Part shown: positions 36,301-48,874 of the stretch, in pieces
How positions within the stretch are numbered: position 1 is the stretch's first letter
How the letters are laid out: every line of letters begins with the position of its first letter
Assembly (NCBI RefSeq): GCF_964275005.1
Contig: NC_092689.1
Location: 11,426,979 to 11,490,978 of the forward strand
Reading direction: 5' to 3'
From: Diadema setosum
Lineage: Eukaryota > Echinodermata > Echinoidea > Diadematoida > Diadematidae
Length of the DNA stretch: 64,000 nucleotides
Translations under genes and position numbers: made by a program
The notes under the pieces: generated by a model
Told to the model about the DNA's origin: nothing
Database searches by the model: none
What the model saw: only the letters and a program-made list of their open reading frames with translations

Positions 36301-38781
36301 TTCTTTGCATGAAAACGAAAATGAAAGTAACCCATATCATGAAAACTAAAAATACAATTATGAAATGAATAAAAAGAACAAGAGAAATAGAACAGAAACA
36401 GACAACGAATGATCACACAAAAAAAAAAAACCCACACACACACACATGTAACGTAAACAGACATTTCAAAACATAATGAATAAAAGGGTGCAATTACATG
36501 CGAATAAAGTGCAGCTGTTGCAGGAATTACTATAAATAGAACAAGGAAAAGTTAACACATCGTTAAGTGTCATAAATCAATATGAAATGAAGATTTAAAC
36601 ACAACGGAAAAACGGAGCAACAACGGAAAACAGAAAGGAGACGAGACATTACATGCAACATAGAAATAACAAAATATTAGCAAAAATTTCAGACATGTCT
36701 GTTCAAATTATATGAAATATTGTAAGTAGAAATAAAAAAGAAGAACAAATCATATAAAATAACATTTTAACAAATCGAAATGATTAAAAGAACAAACTTA
36801 AGATGAATAGGATGAAGTTAACTTCCTCAAGTTTTACATGGGCGGGTTTGTTTGTCGTATGATAATGGTCAGCCTCAATTAAAGTAGGCCTATATCCACT
36901 TCCCTGTTCCTTCCTAGCCCCTCCCCAATTGATAAATGTATACCTTAGTCATCAGGAGCCCCACAGTGATTCAATTTCCTGTTAATGTATATAAAGGATA
37001 TGATCCCCAGTCGTACCTTCGAAGCCACATCATACATGCACTATTTATATACACATACATACATCTGCATAGTAAGTAACATCAGTGTAAAATACCGGAG
37101 GCCCAATTTAAAGTTTCCCCATTGAATTACTCTAGTGGCAACATTAAACATCGATTTCATTAATTGTATGTCTATTGAATAGTCTGATTCACTCATCTTT
37201 GTCATCATTTCATTCAGATAACAGTTGAAGTGCTGATAAATTGAAGTTATAAAATCAAAAGAAACTCTGATATCATGATCAAATACAATCAGATCTGACA
37301 ACATAGATTATCACTTTTATGAAATTGGTCAATGAACAGCTTTTGGGAGCGTCTGTTATTTTACTTTAACTTTATCTATTCATATGACGTATGGCATGTT
37401 GACTGAGAACTATACCAAATTTCAAACTGAAAATGCCTACTGGGCTTGTTATCATTGATGGCAGCTGCACTAGGTTAAGAAAATACAGAAGTTCCTTCCA
37501 AAAACTAAACAGATAATAATTACACAATTGAGGTCAATATGTGTCGGACATGCCTTATGTTAACTTAGATAAACAGCAGTAAAATTCGACTTGAACTCGG
37601 TGAAATTCAAATGTGCACAGGTTAAATAGAAAACAAAAGACAAAACAGAAGAAAACAATCGAAAGTTAAAAAAAATCATATCAAAACAAAATTAAAGTAG
37701 CAATTAAAAGGAAACGTACAGAACACTTGTTATCAAAGAAACATAATACGACAAAGAAATGAAATAAAAAAAAATCAAATACATTGGATGACAGTAAAGT
37801 TAGTTTATTAAAATGAAAACAATATACACTACAAATGAACATTACCATGATTTAGTGTATAAAAAATTTGACAAATAATGATATTAGACAAAATATTGTT
37901 ATAAGAAGGGTTCAGTTTCTAATTTTAGTTACACTCATAAAAAATCATACCTTTTTGCCGCATGTAAGTTTCTCTTGTCGGGTTGTTGCGAAGGAAGAAG
38001 TAGAGTTGACTTGCGTTTGAGTTTGGCGAAAAACTTCTCGAAAAAACGAAGCTCTGTCTCATCTAAAACTAGTTACTAGGAAAGTACCATCTCTGTTTTA
38101 ACATTGCTCAAACATTGGTCTCAGTTTTGAAAATTATTATTTTTTTTTGCATTCTGTAAATGCTGAAAATGTTTTGTATACTGGTAGTCCTCTTTAAAAA
38201 ATCGGATGCAAGACCTTTATTTTGGTGTCTCAATGATTATTCGTCCACATTGAAATATTGTTGGTGAAGGTGGTAAATTCAAACACCAAATTGTGTATGG
38301 TTGAAGAAGGAAACTAATGAGTTGTTTTGGAACAATTCATGAAAAAAAAAGAAGAAATCATTTTATTAGGGGGAATAAGATAGCGTCGCAATTAATGTTG
38401 TGTAAAAAAGTACCGGTAAAGAAGTTTTATGAACTCTTTCTGTCCCGGCAGTCTCTAACATTACAATGGCTTAAAACAAATTTATTTGTTAAAATGGCAA
38501 TGCATTAAAGTGAAAATCTCATTATAACGGTGTGACAATCTAGACATGACCATTCGTGATCTGTCAGTGTCATGACTAGCTTAAAAGAAGCAATAAAAAA
38601 AAATGGGAAGAGGACTAAAATGGTAATTGTGACAAGAGCATTTCGAACAGAGGCACCAACGTAGATGACTTCACCAGTCGAAGGAGTCGTGACGTCATCC
38701 GGTCGTCATCCCCAGATAGCGAGAGGTCCGATCAGCAGCAGAAACCGATTCCAGTTCTTCCGATAATATAGCGTCCGATCG

Positions 38782-38817
38782 CAGTATCGACTTGACGCCG
38801 ATAGCAAGTCGATACTG
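38782..38817. repeat. 12-bp-stem hairpin in GC-richer island
   Basis: CAGTATCGACTT and its exact inverse complement AAGTCGATACTG are separated by 12 bases. The surrounding 38690-38880 is richer in CG dinucleotides than the rest of the intron. Function unknown. Confidence 0.6.
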
Positions 38818-39371
38818 TCGTGAAGTCGATCTGCTATCGATAGCTTTAAATTCTGCTGCGTTGAGCGTCCCCTCCGTGTAGGTACGTAGCACTCAGAGGA
38901 GATGACTACTTGTTAGAGACCTCCTAGACACATTTTCTTTCGCCTCCACTGCGCACACACAAACACACTCTCTCTCTTTTTTTCATTCTCTTCCCCTTCT
39001 GTTTCCCAAACTTCATAAAGGACGAACTGCCAACTTAATGAGTCAAGTGTTATAACTTTGCATAGCCAGAATGCTTTATGCATAATATAAGCATGCGCAA
39101 AACAATTTACCCCATCCACAAGCATGAGTAACGTTTCTCTACTGAATCGTTAATGGGTATGACTACACACACGAACACACACACATACACACACACGATA
39201 TTGCAAACCTTTGTTCTACCTGTTTTTACTTGCAGTCTTCCTCAAAAGCAATAAAAAAGAAAGGTGTCTTTTCTGGTCTGGTTGACACGGTAGTCTCGTT
39301 TGACAAAGTTATGTGAAAAGAAAATCAGTAGTTTAGTATGAAAAATGTGTTATTAATTTTTAACTTCATAC

Positions 39372-39478
39372 CTGTAACATGACTGGCCATCTTGACTGCG
39401 TACGTAGTAGGCTGGACAGTCTTGCGCTGAAGCAAAGGCTACTAAAGTAGCTACGAAAACGAGCACTGCTCCGTTCAT
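39372..39478 (-). CDS. SM50-like: SM locus shared first coding exon (signal peptide)
   Basis: The start codon has a strong context (GCCACC before ATG). 35 codons plus two bases encode a Met, a hydrophobic signal peptide (about residues 2-18, ending FASA) and the mature start QDCPAYYVRSQDGQSCY. The exon ends TGT TAC AG, followed by the donor GTATGA. Cys21 and Cys34 form the first disulfide of the long-form lectin domain. This matches the known SM50 layout, where exon 1 ends a few residues before YFN. All three downstream exons begin with the one base that completes Arg36, in the same phase, and no other exon of this kind is visible in the locus. In Strongylocentrotus, SM50 and SM32 are reported to share a first exon; here a third candidate partner is present. 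Confidence 0.92.
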
Positions 39479-39710
39479 GGTGGCGTTCTGGTACGATAAC
39501 TTACAGCAGAGAACAAGCCCGATGCGATCACAACCACTACAGAGCTAGAATGAAACGCTTCGCAACTCTGTTCCCCATCTCGCTCAGTGCAACCCTTCCC
39601 GAAGAAGCGTTCACCAGGAGTGGGCGTGTCCATAGAGGTTGCGTGCGCAACATGGGTGTGTCCCCAGCGCTGGAAGGGAAAAGTGGGCTGGAACTTGTCG
39701 GCCAATCAGG
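39479..39710 (-). promoter_or_regulatory. Probable SM locus 5' UTR and promoter
   Basis: Sequence just upstream of the first exon is GC-richer than its surroundings. It carries a CACGCCCACTCC box (minus strand, about 39614-39632), a TTCCCTTCC/GGAAGG stretch (about 39672, possible Ets-type GGAA cores) and an inverted CCAAT at 39702-39706. I see no TATA box. SM genes are known targets of Alx1 and Ets1 in skeletogenic cells; the binding sites here are inference. Confidence 0.4.
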
Positions 39711-39935
39711 AAAGTTGGGCAATTGACGCACATCCAGGCCCGCCTGGGGCTCCGCAAGGAAAGCCTGAGTCAGGGGCTTTGGGGTGAGCTTGTAATAACC
39801 CTTAATGAAAACGACTTCCTGGTGCAGGGGGAGACTTGCAGTAAGGGAGTGTGTTACTGTGGTCCAATCTTTGCTAGATCTATATTACGGCATACCGAAT
39901 TCGGCTGTGATATCATCAGCCGGAATGAAAGGGGT

Positions 39936-39974
39936 CAGGAAAAAAAAAAAAGAAAAAAAAAAAGAAAGAAAGAG
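39936..39974. repeat. A-rich (GAAA)n tract
   Basis: Poly-A with GAAA interruptions, a pure purine run of about 39 bases. Confidence 0.85.
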
Positions 39975-41545
39975 GGGCTACAAGTTGCCTAATTCACTTC
40001 GTATGCTAAATGCGTCACACGTCCAAAGTTGCCAAGCAAGTCATACGATTTTAACCCAGGTCGTGCTCATAAATGCTTAAAATAATCGTTAATCGCAAAG
40101 GTCATGTTATTAGTTTATGATTACGAGATAGTTTCTCTCGTAATGTGCGTCATGAAATGCCTGAGAGTATATCGATTGTGGTGGGAGGACGACGCCGACA
40201 AAATTTAGAGACACGTGAACGTTACGTGGGTTTCAAGTGGTCAAAAGTTTTCCACAGAGTTCAGAATTTCTGGCAAAGTCCGTCCCTCCCTGAAAAGTTA
40301 CTGAACTGCTGAATGACCATGGGGATATACCATGCCTCTGTATGAAAACGACGAGTAATATTTGCAAAAAAAAAAAAATGCAAAATGACTCAACCAAAGA
40401 TATCTTTGTCCCTTTGTGGAAAGAAAATGTTAGAAAAAACCGAAAATGTCTGTCACAGAAAGTCATCACTGGGTCCTCCGAAAAAAAAAAAAAATCACAT
40501 CCCTTCGGATAAAAAGATTTTAACAGAGTTATTTTCAGCATGGGCTCAGGAAAAAGAGGATTTGACTGTTCCGCGTGAAAGATTTCAGACGTCAGTGGAT
40601 CACGCAGTCCCAGCAACTACGACAAACAGAAATATTTTGTCTCTCATAATTAGAATCCTCCGTTTGCTCCAAGCTGTTCAGAAAACCATAGAAGAGGCAA
40701 CATCAAGCGTTGAAATAACTTTTGCACATGAGGCGCTTTAACCATTATATTGTACTATAGAAAAACCATGCACTACTCTTTTGTCATGCAAATATCGTTA
40801 GAAATCAATTTCTGAGTAGTTTCTGCTTATAAATTGGCATGCTAGCACTTATAATAATAATTGTCTCAAAACTTTTTGTCTCCACTTCTTAATCTTTTAC
40901 AACATATATCACATTGTAGCTCAGTAATGAGATTCATGTATGTAATGTGCTATTGTACATTAATTTTGTCACTATCTCTTGCGCTACATAATTTTAGTTA
41001 CATAATGTCTCTCCATTGCTAACTATCATTTTGGGATGCTTACATAATGAACTGCAGAGAAAAAAATCAAATAAGATTTTCGATCGCACATTTAATATGC
41101 TTATACATTGCTTCTTACGATTAGAGTCTTTTATTTTGATATGCAAAGAGTTTACTTGTAGTCGAATAAACAGATGAAATATTACTGCAGTCCGAGTTTG
41201 TTATTTCTTAGTCAGTTACGATGAAGAAGCTTGCTTTAGTAGGTCATGGACGAGGACATGGATAGATATATCATGATTTTCAAGATAAATTGTCAGATGA
41301 CAAGATCTATTGATTCTGGCTTTTAATCTTATTTTGTAAAGATTGTCACAAACTTCTCGTTCTTCTGAAAATTGTAACTAGAGGACTACAACGCCTGGTT
41401 TCTTTCAATGAACAGCGCCAACTGCGGTAACAAATTCTGCTGCTTATGACTTTAAAGTAGGATTCAAGTTAATGTTCAATACGCGCGTGATCTCGTTACA
41501 TTCGCATCTTAATCTCTTCAGGCGCCTGAAAGCGATTACTAAAGA

Positions 41546-41609
41546 CAAACAAAAAACAAACAAACAAAAAACAAACAAACAAACAAACAAAACAAACAAA
41601 CAAACAACG
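41546..41609. repeat. (AAAC)n microsatellite
   Basis: ACAAACAAAC tetranucleotide run with AAAAAC variants. Confidence 0.9.
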
Positions 41610-42232
41610 ACAACTCTCAAATCTCTTAAAAACAACAACTACAGAATGCAAAAGCATGCGGCGGATCCTTAAAATGATCCTCGGAAGACTATGTTAAATA
41701 ACTATATCAAATGATATGATACTTCGTGACATTGAAAGAAGTAATAATGAAACGGTATGATCTCTTGTAAAAAAAAAAATGTCATGTTCGAGTGTGGACC
41801 AATCATAAAAGACAAAGTAAAAACCGACGGGTTCTGTAGGATCAATGCGCAGATTTGTACATAAATCACTTCCCTTATTAAATAATGATGAGGATCGGCT
41901 GTTTTACCAATGCTAAACACAAATTTACCGACATGACATATAAGTAAAAGGTTAAACTTAACCTACATTCTTGCTATTAAATATACACTGTGCTGTTATT
42001 TCCACTTTATTCACATATTTGCATGGCGTCATTTTAAAATAGATACAAAGCGTACACAGACTTAACAGTCTTTCATTTAGAAACCACGTGGAAAAGAATT
42101 ATGAAGTCGAGTAAGATGTATAATGAAATATAATGAAATATGCAATAAGCGCTGTTTCTTGCATAATCAAAGAGCACTAGACTTTCAGAAATCAGGATGA
42201 ATAACATTACCCTTAAAAAAAAAACTTTAAAA

Positions 42233-42515
42233 GAACGAGTGAAAACGTTCACTCTAGAAGGAGTATATTGATTTCAGAAAACATTGAATTTAGAGTAAAA
42301 TCGTTATGAATTTGGAATGAAAATAAGTTTTTTTTTTTTTTTTTTAAAATACTTATTTTGGAGTGACATCAGGGATCAAACAAACATCTTGGAGTGATCC
42401 TGCAGTGTTCACTCCAAAATTAGTGAAAATAAACATTTTCACTCAAAATTCACTCCACTTTCACTCTAAATTCACTCTTTTCTGTTATTCACTCCTTCAA
42501 GGCTATTGAACATTT
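42233..42515. mobile_element. Foldback-like element built on GAGTGAA words
   Basis: The left part (about 42233-42330) contains AAGGAGTATATTGATTTCAG and GAATTTAGAGTAAAATC. The right part, inverted, contains AAGGAGTGAATAACAG and GAATTTAGAGTGAAAGTGG, so the two halves are inverted diverged copies. A poly-T run sits between them. GAGTGAA/TTCACTC words repeat through the right arm. Ends approximate. Confidence 0.5.
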
Positions 42516-43522
42516 TTTAAGAGTAAGTCAGTAACAAGTGGAAGTAATGGGTACTTTTGATTTACGACGACTATTCGGAAATTTAAAAAGTTTATAACTT
42601 TTCAACGGATCATTTGATTGTCCTCAAATATTGACGCTGTGTGCTGTAAATATTGCTGCATTCAGATCAAGCCATCACATTTATGTGTTCCGTACTGTAT
42701 ATTTGCGTTTCTTTCATCTTCAAGTTGTAAGCTTTCGCATGTACAGTGTAGCCTATCGTTGTACTGCCTTTGTAGGAAATATCTGCATGTAGGTACATGC
42801 AAGGTTGTTGTGTGTGAGCATTTTCTTTTCAGTTGAATTAGGACAGCTGAAAGCAATAAACCATCATTTCTTCTTCTTCTTCTTTTTCGCGTCCCCTAAA
42901 TATTTTCAAAACACAATTTGATACAATTGTCATGTCTAAGACATTATTCAAGAAGCACGTCGAAAGTTACTGTTTAAGAGCAGAGAAAGAAAAAAGAAAG
43001 AAGAACAGAAAAAAAAAACGAGAGAGAAACGAAGAATGGAAACAAGACTGTAAGACGATAAGACGACAAAAAAAAAAAACAAGATGAAAACGGGGAAGAA
43101 GATGAGAAGATGGAGACGAGGATACCTAAAAAGAATTAAAAAAAAAAGGAGTGAAGGAAGAAATATTGAAAAGATGCTTGGGAACACATATGAAGAGAGA
43201 AAACTTGGCAGGGGACAAGCAAAATGACAGTGTATAGACGTACGAAATGATTTAATTAGGTGGAATGCTTGGTTTCTGGCAATCTACCACAGTGCTAACG
43301 AGTGAAAAGGGCTGCCTTTCCATTAGTGCCAAGAGTGAACATCCAAAAATAAATCGTTTGAGTGAAAAAAAAATGAAAAAACAGTTTCAAACTATCGACC
43401 AAACCGGAACAGGATGATTAACAGTGGATTTATTTGGCATGCATCCGGCTATAATTTAACTATGACACTCTCCACTCAATTATACCCGAGCATTTGTCGC
43501 CCGATTTCCTGTTGTAGGACCA
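42516..43522. other. Intergenic, no gene supported
   Basis: Contains purine-rich tracts (about 42970-43160). Apparent long Phe/Leu/Ser ORFs on the minus strand are products of that composition. Confidence 0.45.
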
Positions 43523-43530
43523 TGTGGAGC

Positions 43531-43751
43531 CGGGAAATGTGCAAACGCCGGGAAATGTGCAAACGCCTGGAAATGTGCAAACGTCTCGCCGGGAAATGTG
43601 CAAACGCCGGGAAATGTGCAAACGTCGTGCCGGGAAATGTGCAAATCTCTAAATTTCATCAACGGGAAATGTGCAAACGTGACGCCGGGAAATGTGCAAA
43701 TGTTCAATTTTGCCGGGAAATGTGCAAAACGTCGCCGGGAAATGTGCAAAC
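43531..43751. repeat. Left terminal 18-bp repeat array (10 units)
   Basis: Ten copies of GGGAAATGTGCAAA(C) occur, some directly abutting at 18 bp (GCCGGGAAATGTGCAAAC), others separated by short spacers such as CGTCTC, TTTCATCAAC, GTGAC and GTTCAATTTT. Because 18 is a multiple of 3, open frames run through it; these are not genes. Confidence 0.95.
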
Positions 43752-44797
43752 CATTCATTTCACCTATATTATGTAGAGATGGAAGAGAAACTCTCAATCA
43801 AAGCTGCGCACGAACCATTACCATCTTTACCACCTGTCTTAGCGACCATCTGTCTTGTTTTTTTTTTATATTACATTTTCAGCATTTTCTTGCAAACCCT
43901 ACAACGAATTTTCACCAGATTTGGCAGATAACATCTTAATGGTGATATGATCGTAATTTGTCAAAATAAGCCCCCCCCCCCACACCAGTCCTAAGGAGGG
44001 GGGGGGGGGGACTTGAAGCCTCAGAGTTCCTTAACGCTTGATTTTTTCTCTTCATCTGTCGAACCGAAAAAGAAAGAGCTAATTAAGTTAGTGCTATGAA
44101 GACATTAATGACTAAAATTTCATGTTTGATTATGGCGGACCCAGGGGTGCCCTGATCGGGAGTGAGGGGAAGGGGGGGGGGGGGGGGTTAAAGCTTCACT
44201 TTTAACATCCCAAAAATCTGGATTTAAAAAAAAATCTTTTTTCTGTCAAACCGAAAAAAGATAGAGCTAAGTAACACTGTTAGTGCTATGAAGACATTAA
44301 TGTGATTAATGAATGAAATTTCATGTTTGATTATGGCCGATCAAGGGGTGCCCAGATCGGGGGGGGGGGGGGGGGGGGGGGTGATGGGTGGAGGGGGCTA
44401 TTCCACATTAGCATCTTCTTGAAATATCTATGAGGGATTTTCACCAAACTTGACAGATAGCAAGATTATGGTAATAGTTATGATCTTATTTTGTTCAAAT
44501 GAGCCCCCCCCCCCACTTCCCCCACCGCCGAAGGGGGGGGGGGGGTGGGGCTGCGGGGCCCGGGTTGAAGTTTCAGTGTCCCCAAAACTCTGGATTTTTT
44601 TAAATCTTCTTCTGTCAAACCGATAAAGATAGAGTTTAGTTAGTGCTATGAAGATACAGCGTTAATGAATGAAATTTCATGTTTGGTTATGGCGCGGATC
44701 AAGGGGTCTCCAGATCGAGGGGGTGAGGGCAAGGAGAGGAATTTTCCACATTTTCAGCATCTTCTTGAAAAATCTACGACGGATTTTCACCAAAATA

Positions 44798-45235
44798 AGC
44801 CAGTTCGGAGTTCCACTTTGAGCATGAGCAGAAACAAGGTCATTCGGACCAACAGGCATGTTGGTTTTTAAATTCACTGGGATAAGCATCTGTCATGTAA
44901 TGATTATTCATGTAATCCTTATAAATGCCGCTTGCCAGCACATCCACCTGACAGCAAAAGTGGTATTTGGCAATATCAATAGAAAGAGATTGTCAATACA
45001 TCCAATGCAAAATAATGAAATGGATGCTGTCTCAAGTGTGAATTGACAGATCATTCTGCTCATCTGGTCTACGCAAGTTTATTCTTTGTTTGAACGGGAT
45101 TGATGGATCCCATAAATTGTTACGTAAAGCTTATCCATTATGTCGCACTGAAAACGAGTGAAGTGCCCCTAACCAACTGAGAAAAAAGAAAGGTCATTCG
45201 TACCAATGTGCCCATGAGCTAACTCCGAACTGGCT
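44798..45235. mobile_element. 438-bp MITE in the left foldback arm, TA target
   Basis: Both ends read inward AGCCAGTTCGGAGTT, with TA on each side (44796-44797 and 45236-45237). It splits a repeat unit exactly between CACCAAAA and TTGGCAGAT, which lie together in sibling units. A word AAGGTCATTCG.ACCAA occurs near both ends in direct orientation. The TA target suggests Tc1/mariner-type mobilisation. No ORF of note. Confidence 0.8.
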
Positions 45236-46455
45236 TATTGGCAGATTGCCTCTTTACGGTGATATGCACTTAATTTGTTAAAATGAGCCCCCCCCCCCCC
45301 CCCCATACACACACACACACACACCGCTTAAGGGGGGGGGGGGGGTTGAAGCCTCGGAGTCCCTAAACTCAATTTTTAATCTTCTTCTGTCACACCGGAA
45401 AAGAGAGCTTAGTTAGTGCTATGAAGACATTAATGCCTGGAATGTTATTTCACGTTTGATTGTAGCAGATCGAGGGGTGTCCGTATGGGGGGGGGGGGTG
45501 AGGGGGAGGAGGGGGGATTTTCACATATTCTGCATCCTCATGAGAAATCTTTGACGAATTTTCACCGAACGTGGGAGGCAGCATCTCTAGTGTGATAGAA
45601 TCCCACTTTGTTCGAAGGGGCAACAAGTCCAAGTTGTTCCCCTTCCCTAAAGCTAGGGATAAGACCAGGGTAGCCCCCACGTCATTTAGTAAGCAGACGT
45701 GAAATTTCATCAAAGTATAGATCTACCTTCTAAAAATGTGATAAGAATGTGTTCTATTACTCTTGGTTGTATAGAAAATTTCTTTAAAAAGTATGTATTC
45801 CGGTTTTTTTTCATATGTATAGGGTTTTCAATAAAATTCTGTATTCCACCCGAACGACCCCACCCCCTCGTGTTGGTCCCTTTCAAGTTCAAGGGGCGGA
45901 GATGGGGTGGGGGGGGGGTCCATCTCCACCCACCTTAGGGGTTGGGGCAGTGCTCATCTAGACAAATTGAGGTAATTTTACCAGATAAATACGCTACGCT
46001 ACGTTTCAAGCTTGGCAAATATCTATAAGGGTTTCAAGAAGAAGCTGAATATGTGACAAATCCGCCTCCGCCGCACTTAACATTAATTCATGAATTAACT
46101 TACCATAACAGGCACCAGCACTCTATTAGCTCCATCATTTTTGTATAGGCTTTTTTTTTTTTTTAAAGCTGATATATGATTTTACTATCCGAGGGATGCG
46201 TCTTGAGTTTTCAGGAAAAAGATAAAAAATGTGAAAACTAAGACTCCTTCCTACCCACTCCCCTTTTTGGGCATCCCTTCATCTGTCATAGTAAACTTGA
46301 ACCTACATCATGCATTAACTGTATTTACAGTACTATCACCATAAAGACGCTATCTGCCAAGTTTGGTGAAAATTCGTCATAGATTTTTCAAGAAGATGGA
46401 GAAATCTGAAAGATGGAGAAACCTGGAGAAAATTGAAAATCCCCCTCCTCCCCCT

Positions 46456-47450
46456 GGTTACAGCTCGTTATTCCGAAGGTTCTTATTCCGAAGACTGGTT
46501 AATCCGTAATGAGCCTTCGGAATAACGAACCTTCGGAATAACGCCACAAATTTTCAGATTAACGAACCCTTTTTCATTTTCGGATTAACCCTAACTTACC
46601 TGGGCTATTTAGAGAGCTTGAATTCTTGGGGGGGGGGGGGCATTATGCCCCCCTTCAGATCTCGGCCGTTGATCGCGCGATCGCCGCAAAATTTTGCATG
46701 AACATAAAGCCGGATGTAATCTACAAGATTGTTTAGTTAAATTTTCAAAAAAAATTGCATTTTCTATTTTAGATAAATTGATTATGCAAATACAAAAAAA
46801 AAAACACATTTTCGTCTGAAATTGGCTAACAAAAGCTTATGGAATGCTGATTTTGGTGTAAATATTCCTAGTGACATTTCAAACATTTGTGCGTTACAAA
46901 AAATCAGTATCAAAATTAATTTCTTATGTTTTTTATTGTTTTATCAATTTTTTATATATTTCCTTGTTTTTTCGAACTTTTGTTTTTGCAGTTTTTTCAG
47001 TAGAATTTGTCATACAAATTTTTTGAAGCATAGTTATATTAAAATAAATTGATTTCAGCCATTAGAATTAAAAATATGAATTTTATATGAATTAATTGAA
47101 AAAAACAATTTGTATTGACTTTGTACACAAATCACGTTTTTGAGCAATTTTGGGGTTGACGAACATTTTATGAAGGAGCGTGGCTTCGGAAAGGTATGCC
47201 CGGGCGCGACAAATTTGGTCTCAAAAGTTGTGCGAGACTTGAAATTAAGAAGTCAGCTAACGGCGCGGTCAAAAAAATTTACGCGCCGGAATGGTCGCGG
47301 AATTCGTCGGGGGGGGGGGGGCATTATTCCCCCCCCCCCCCCCCCCCCAGGTAAGTTAGGGTTAACGAACCTCTATAGGTATAGGGACTTTGCGTGTTTC
47401 GAATTAACGACCCTTCGGAATAACGAACCTTCGGAATAACGAAGAGCACC
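46456..47450. mobile_element. Second foldback element (TTCGGAATAACGAACC family), nested
   Basis: Arms are built of TTCGGAATAACGAACC-type words: inverted copies lie at 46470-46542 and again at about 47405-47442. It is flanked by a perfect 9-bp direct repeat CCTCCCCCT (46447-46455 and 47451-47459). Sibling units of the host foldback show the uninterrupted CCTCCCCCTCAC, which confirms an insertion. Without the piggyBac-like MITE inside it, the element is about 218 bp. A further copy starts near 63820. Confidence 0.8.
46589..47361. mobile_element. 773-bp piggyBac-like MITE nested inside the second foldback
   Basis: The ends are the perfect 16-bp inverted pair CCCTAACTTACCTGGG. TTAA lies on each side (46585-46588 and 47362-47365). 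TTAA targets and CCC...GGG ends are the signature of piggyBac elements. Removing the element plus one TTAA leaves TTTCGGATTAACGAACC, the motif seen intact in the family copy at 63961-63975. The interior holds G-run/C-run blocks and AT-rich filler and no transposase. Confidence 0.82.
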
Positions 47451-48523
47451 CCTCCCCCTCACCCTCACCTACCCCCGATCAGAGCACCCCGAGACCCGCC
47501 ATAATCAAACATGAGATTTCGGTCATTAATGTCTTTACAGCACTAACTTTTTCGGTTCGACAGAAGTAAAAAAAAACAACAAACAAACAAACAAAAAAAA
47601 ACAAAAAACAAGAGAATATAGACTCTGAGGGTTCAACCCCCCCCCCCTCCTCGTCGGCGGGGAGGGGGGGGGGGGATTCAATTTAACAAATTAAGATCGA
47701 ATCACCATAAATATACTATCTGCCAAATTTGATGAAAATCCGTCATAGATTTTACAAGACTATGCAGAAAATGTGGAAAATCCCTTTCCTCCCCCTCACA
47801 CCCCTTATCAGGGCACTCCTGGACCCGTCATAATCAAACCTGATATTTTAGTAACGATATTGTCTTCATATAACGTAGTTCCATATTCTTCGGTTCAACA
47901 GAAGAAGATTAAAATTCCAGAGTTTAGGGACCTGAAACTTCAACTCCTCCTCCCCCCCCCCTCTTTTGGCGGTGGGAGGGGTGGGGCTCATTTTACCATA
48001 TACATGCGTAAGATCATATCACCGTAAAGATGGTATCTGCCAAGTTTGGTGAAAATCCTTCTTGAGATTTATCAAGAAGATGCAGTAAATGTGGACAATC
48101 CCCCTCCTCTCCATCACTCCCCCCCCCCCCACCCCCAATCAGGGCACTCCTGGATCCGCCATAATCAAACATGAAATTTCAGTCATTAATGTCCTCAAGG
48201 CACTTACTTAGCTCTATTTTTTTTTTTGTTCGACAGAAAAAGATTTTTAAAAAATCCAGAGTTTAGGGACTCTGAGGCTTCAACTCTCCTCCCCCCTTTT
48301 CGGCCGGGGGTGGGGGGGGGGGGGATTGGGGGCTACTCAATTCATAAAGATCATATCACCGTAATGAGGCTATCTGACAAGTTTAATAGTGAAAATCTGT
48401 CCTAGACTTTTCAAGAAGATACTGACAACGTAGAACATCCCTCTCCTCCCCTCATCCCCCCCCCCCCCCGCGATCCGGACGCCCCTGGATCCGTCATAGT
48501 CAAACATGCAATTTCAGTCATTA

Positions 48524-48874
48524 AAGGCATAATTTACCATTTGCAGATGAAAGCATTAGTGCTTTAAAATAGTTCTAAAATGTGAGTTAGGGATAGAAAC
48601 AACCACTGTCAAAATTTGAATCCGTAAAATCGATGTTAAGTGTTGTTAAATACACAAAATGTGAACAATAGTTATAATAAAAATGTTTCCAGACTAAACC
48701 GTATACAGTTACGGTTTACTGAGAAAAACCCTGATATCTCCTTATATTTTAGGTTTTATTGCAAATATTTCATATGGTAGGATGTTTTATGATACAACAG
48801 ACCTACACATATGCATAAAATGTGATATCTTGAACATTTTTGAAATCACTGCTCCCAAAGGTAAACTGGACCTT
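48524..48874. mobile_element. 351-bp Tc1/mariner-type MITE, copy 1
   Basis: The ends are inverted (AAGGCATAATTTACC and, from the right, AAGGTCCAGTTTACC), with TA duplicated on both sides. Sibling units read GTCATTAATGTC uninterrupted, so TA is the exact insertion point. A second, inverted full-length copy is at 61427-61770. No ORF of note. Confidence 0.88.

Larger units (their letters stand above)
35546..39371 (-). other. Intron between SM exon 1 and exon C
   Basis: 3.8 kb of AT-rich intron. The donor at its upstream end is CAG|GTATGA (39372/39371). It holds a TA microsatellite and a 12-bp-stem hairpin, both listed separately. No additional lectin exon seen. Intron enhancers are possible but not identifiable by eye. 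Confidence 0.7.
39711..42232. other. Upstream of SM locus, no gene supported
   Basis: AT-rich sequence with simple repeats. No exon recognised. Distal SM regulatory DNA may lie here. Confidence 0.4.

Noticed and set aside
43531-43751. CRISPR-like appearance: short repeats with variable spacers (also 49286-49520)
   Set aside because: Spacers are 0-20 bases, irregular and shared between the two inverted arrays; the host is an animal. These are the ends of a foldback transposon.
43414-43939. Overlapping ORFs rich in GNVQT / EMCKR / GKCAN words (and mirror ORFs at 49196-49629)
   Set aside because: They are the 18-bp repeat read in several frames and both strands; 18 is divisible by 3, so frames stay open without selection.
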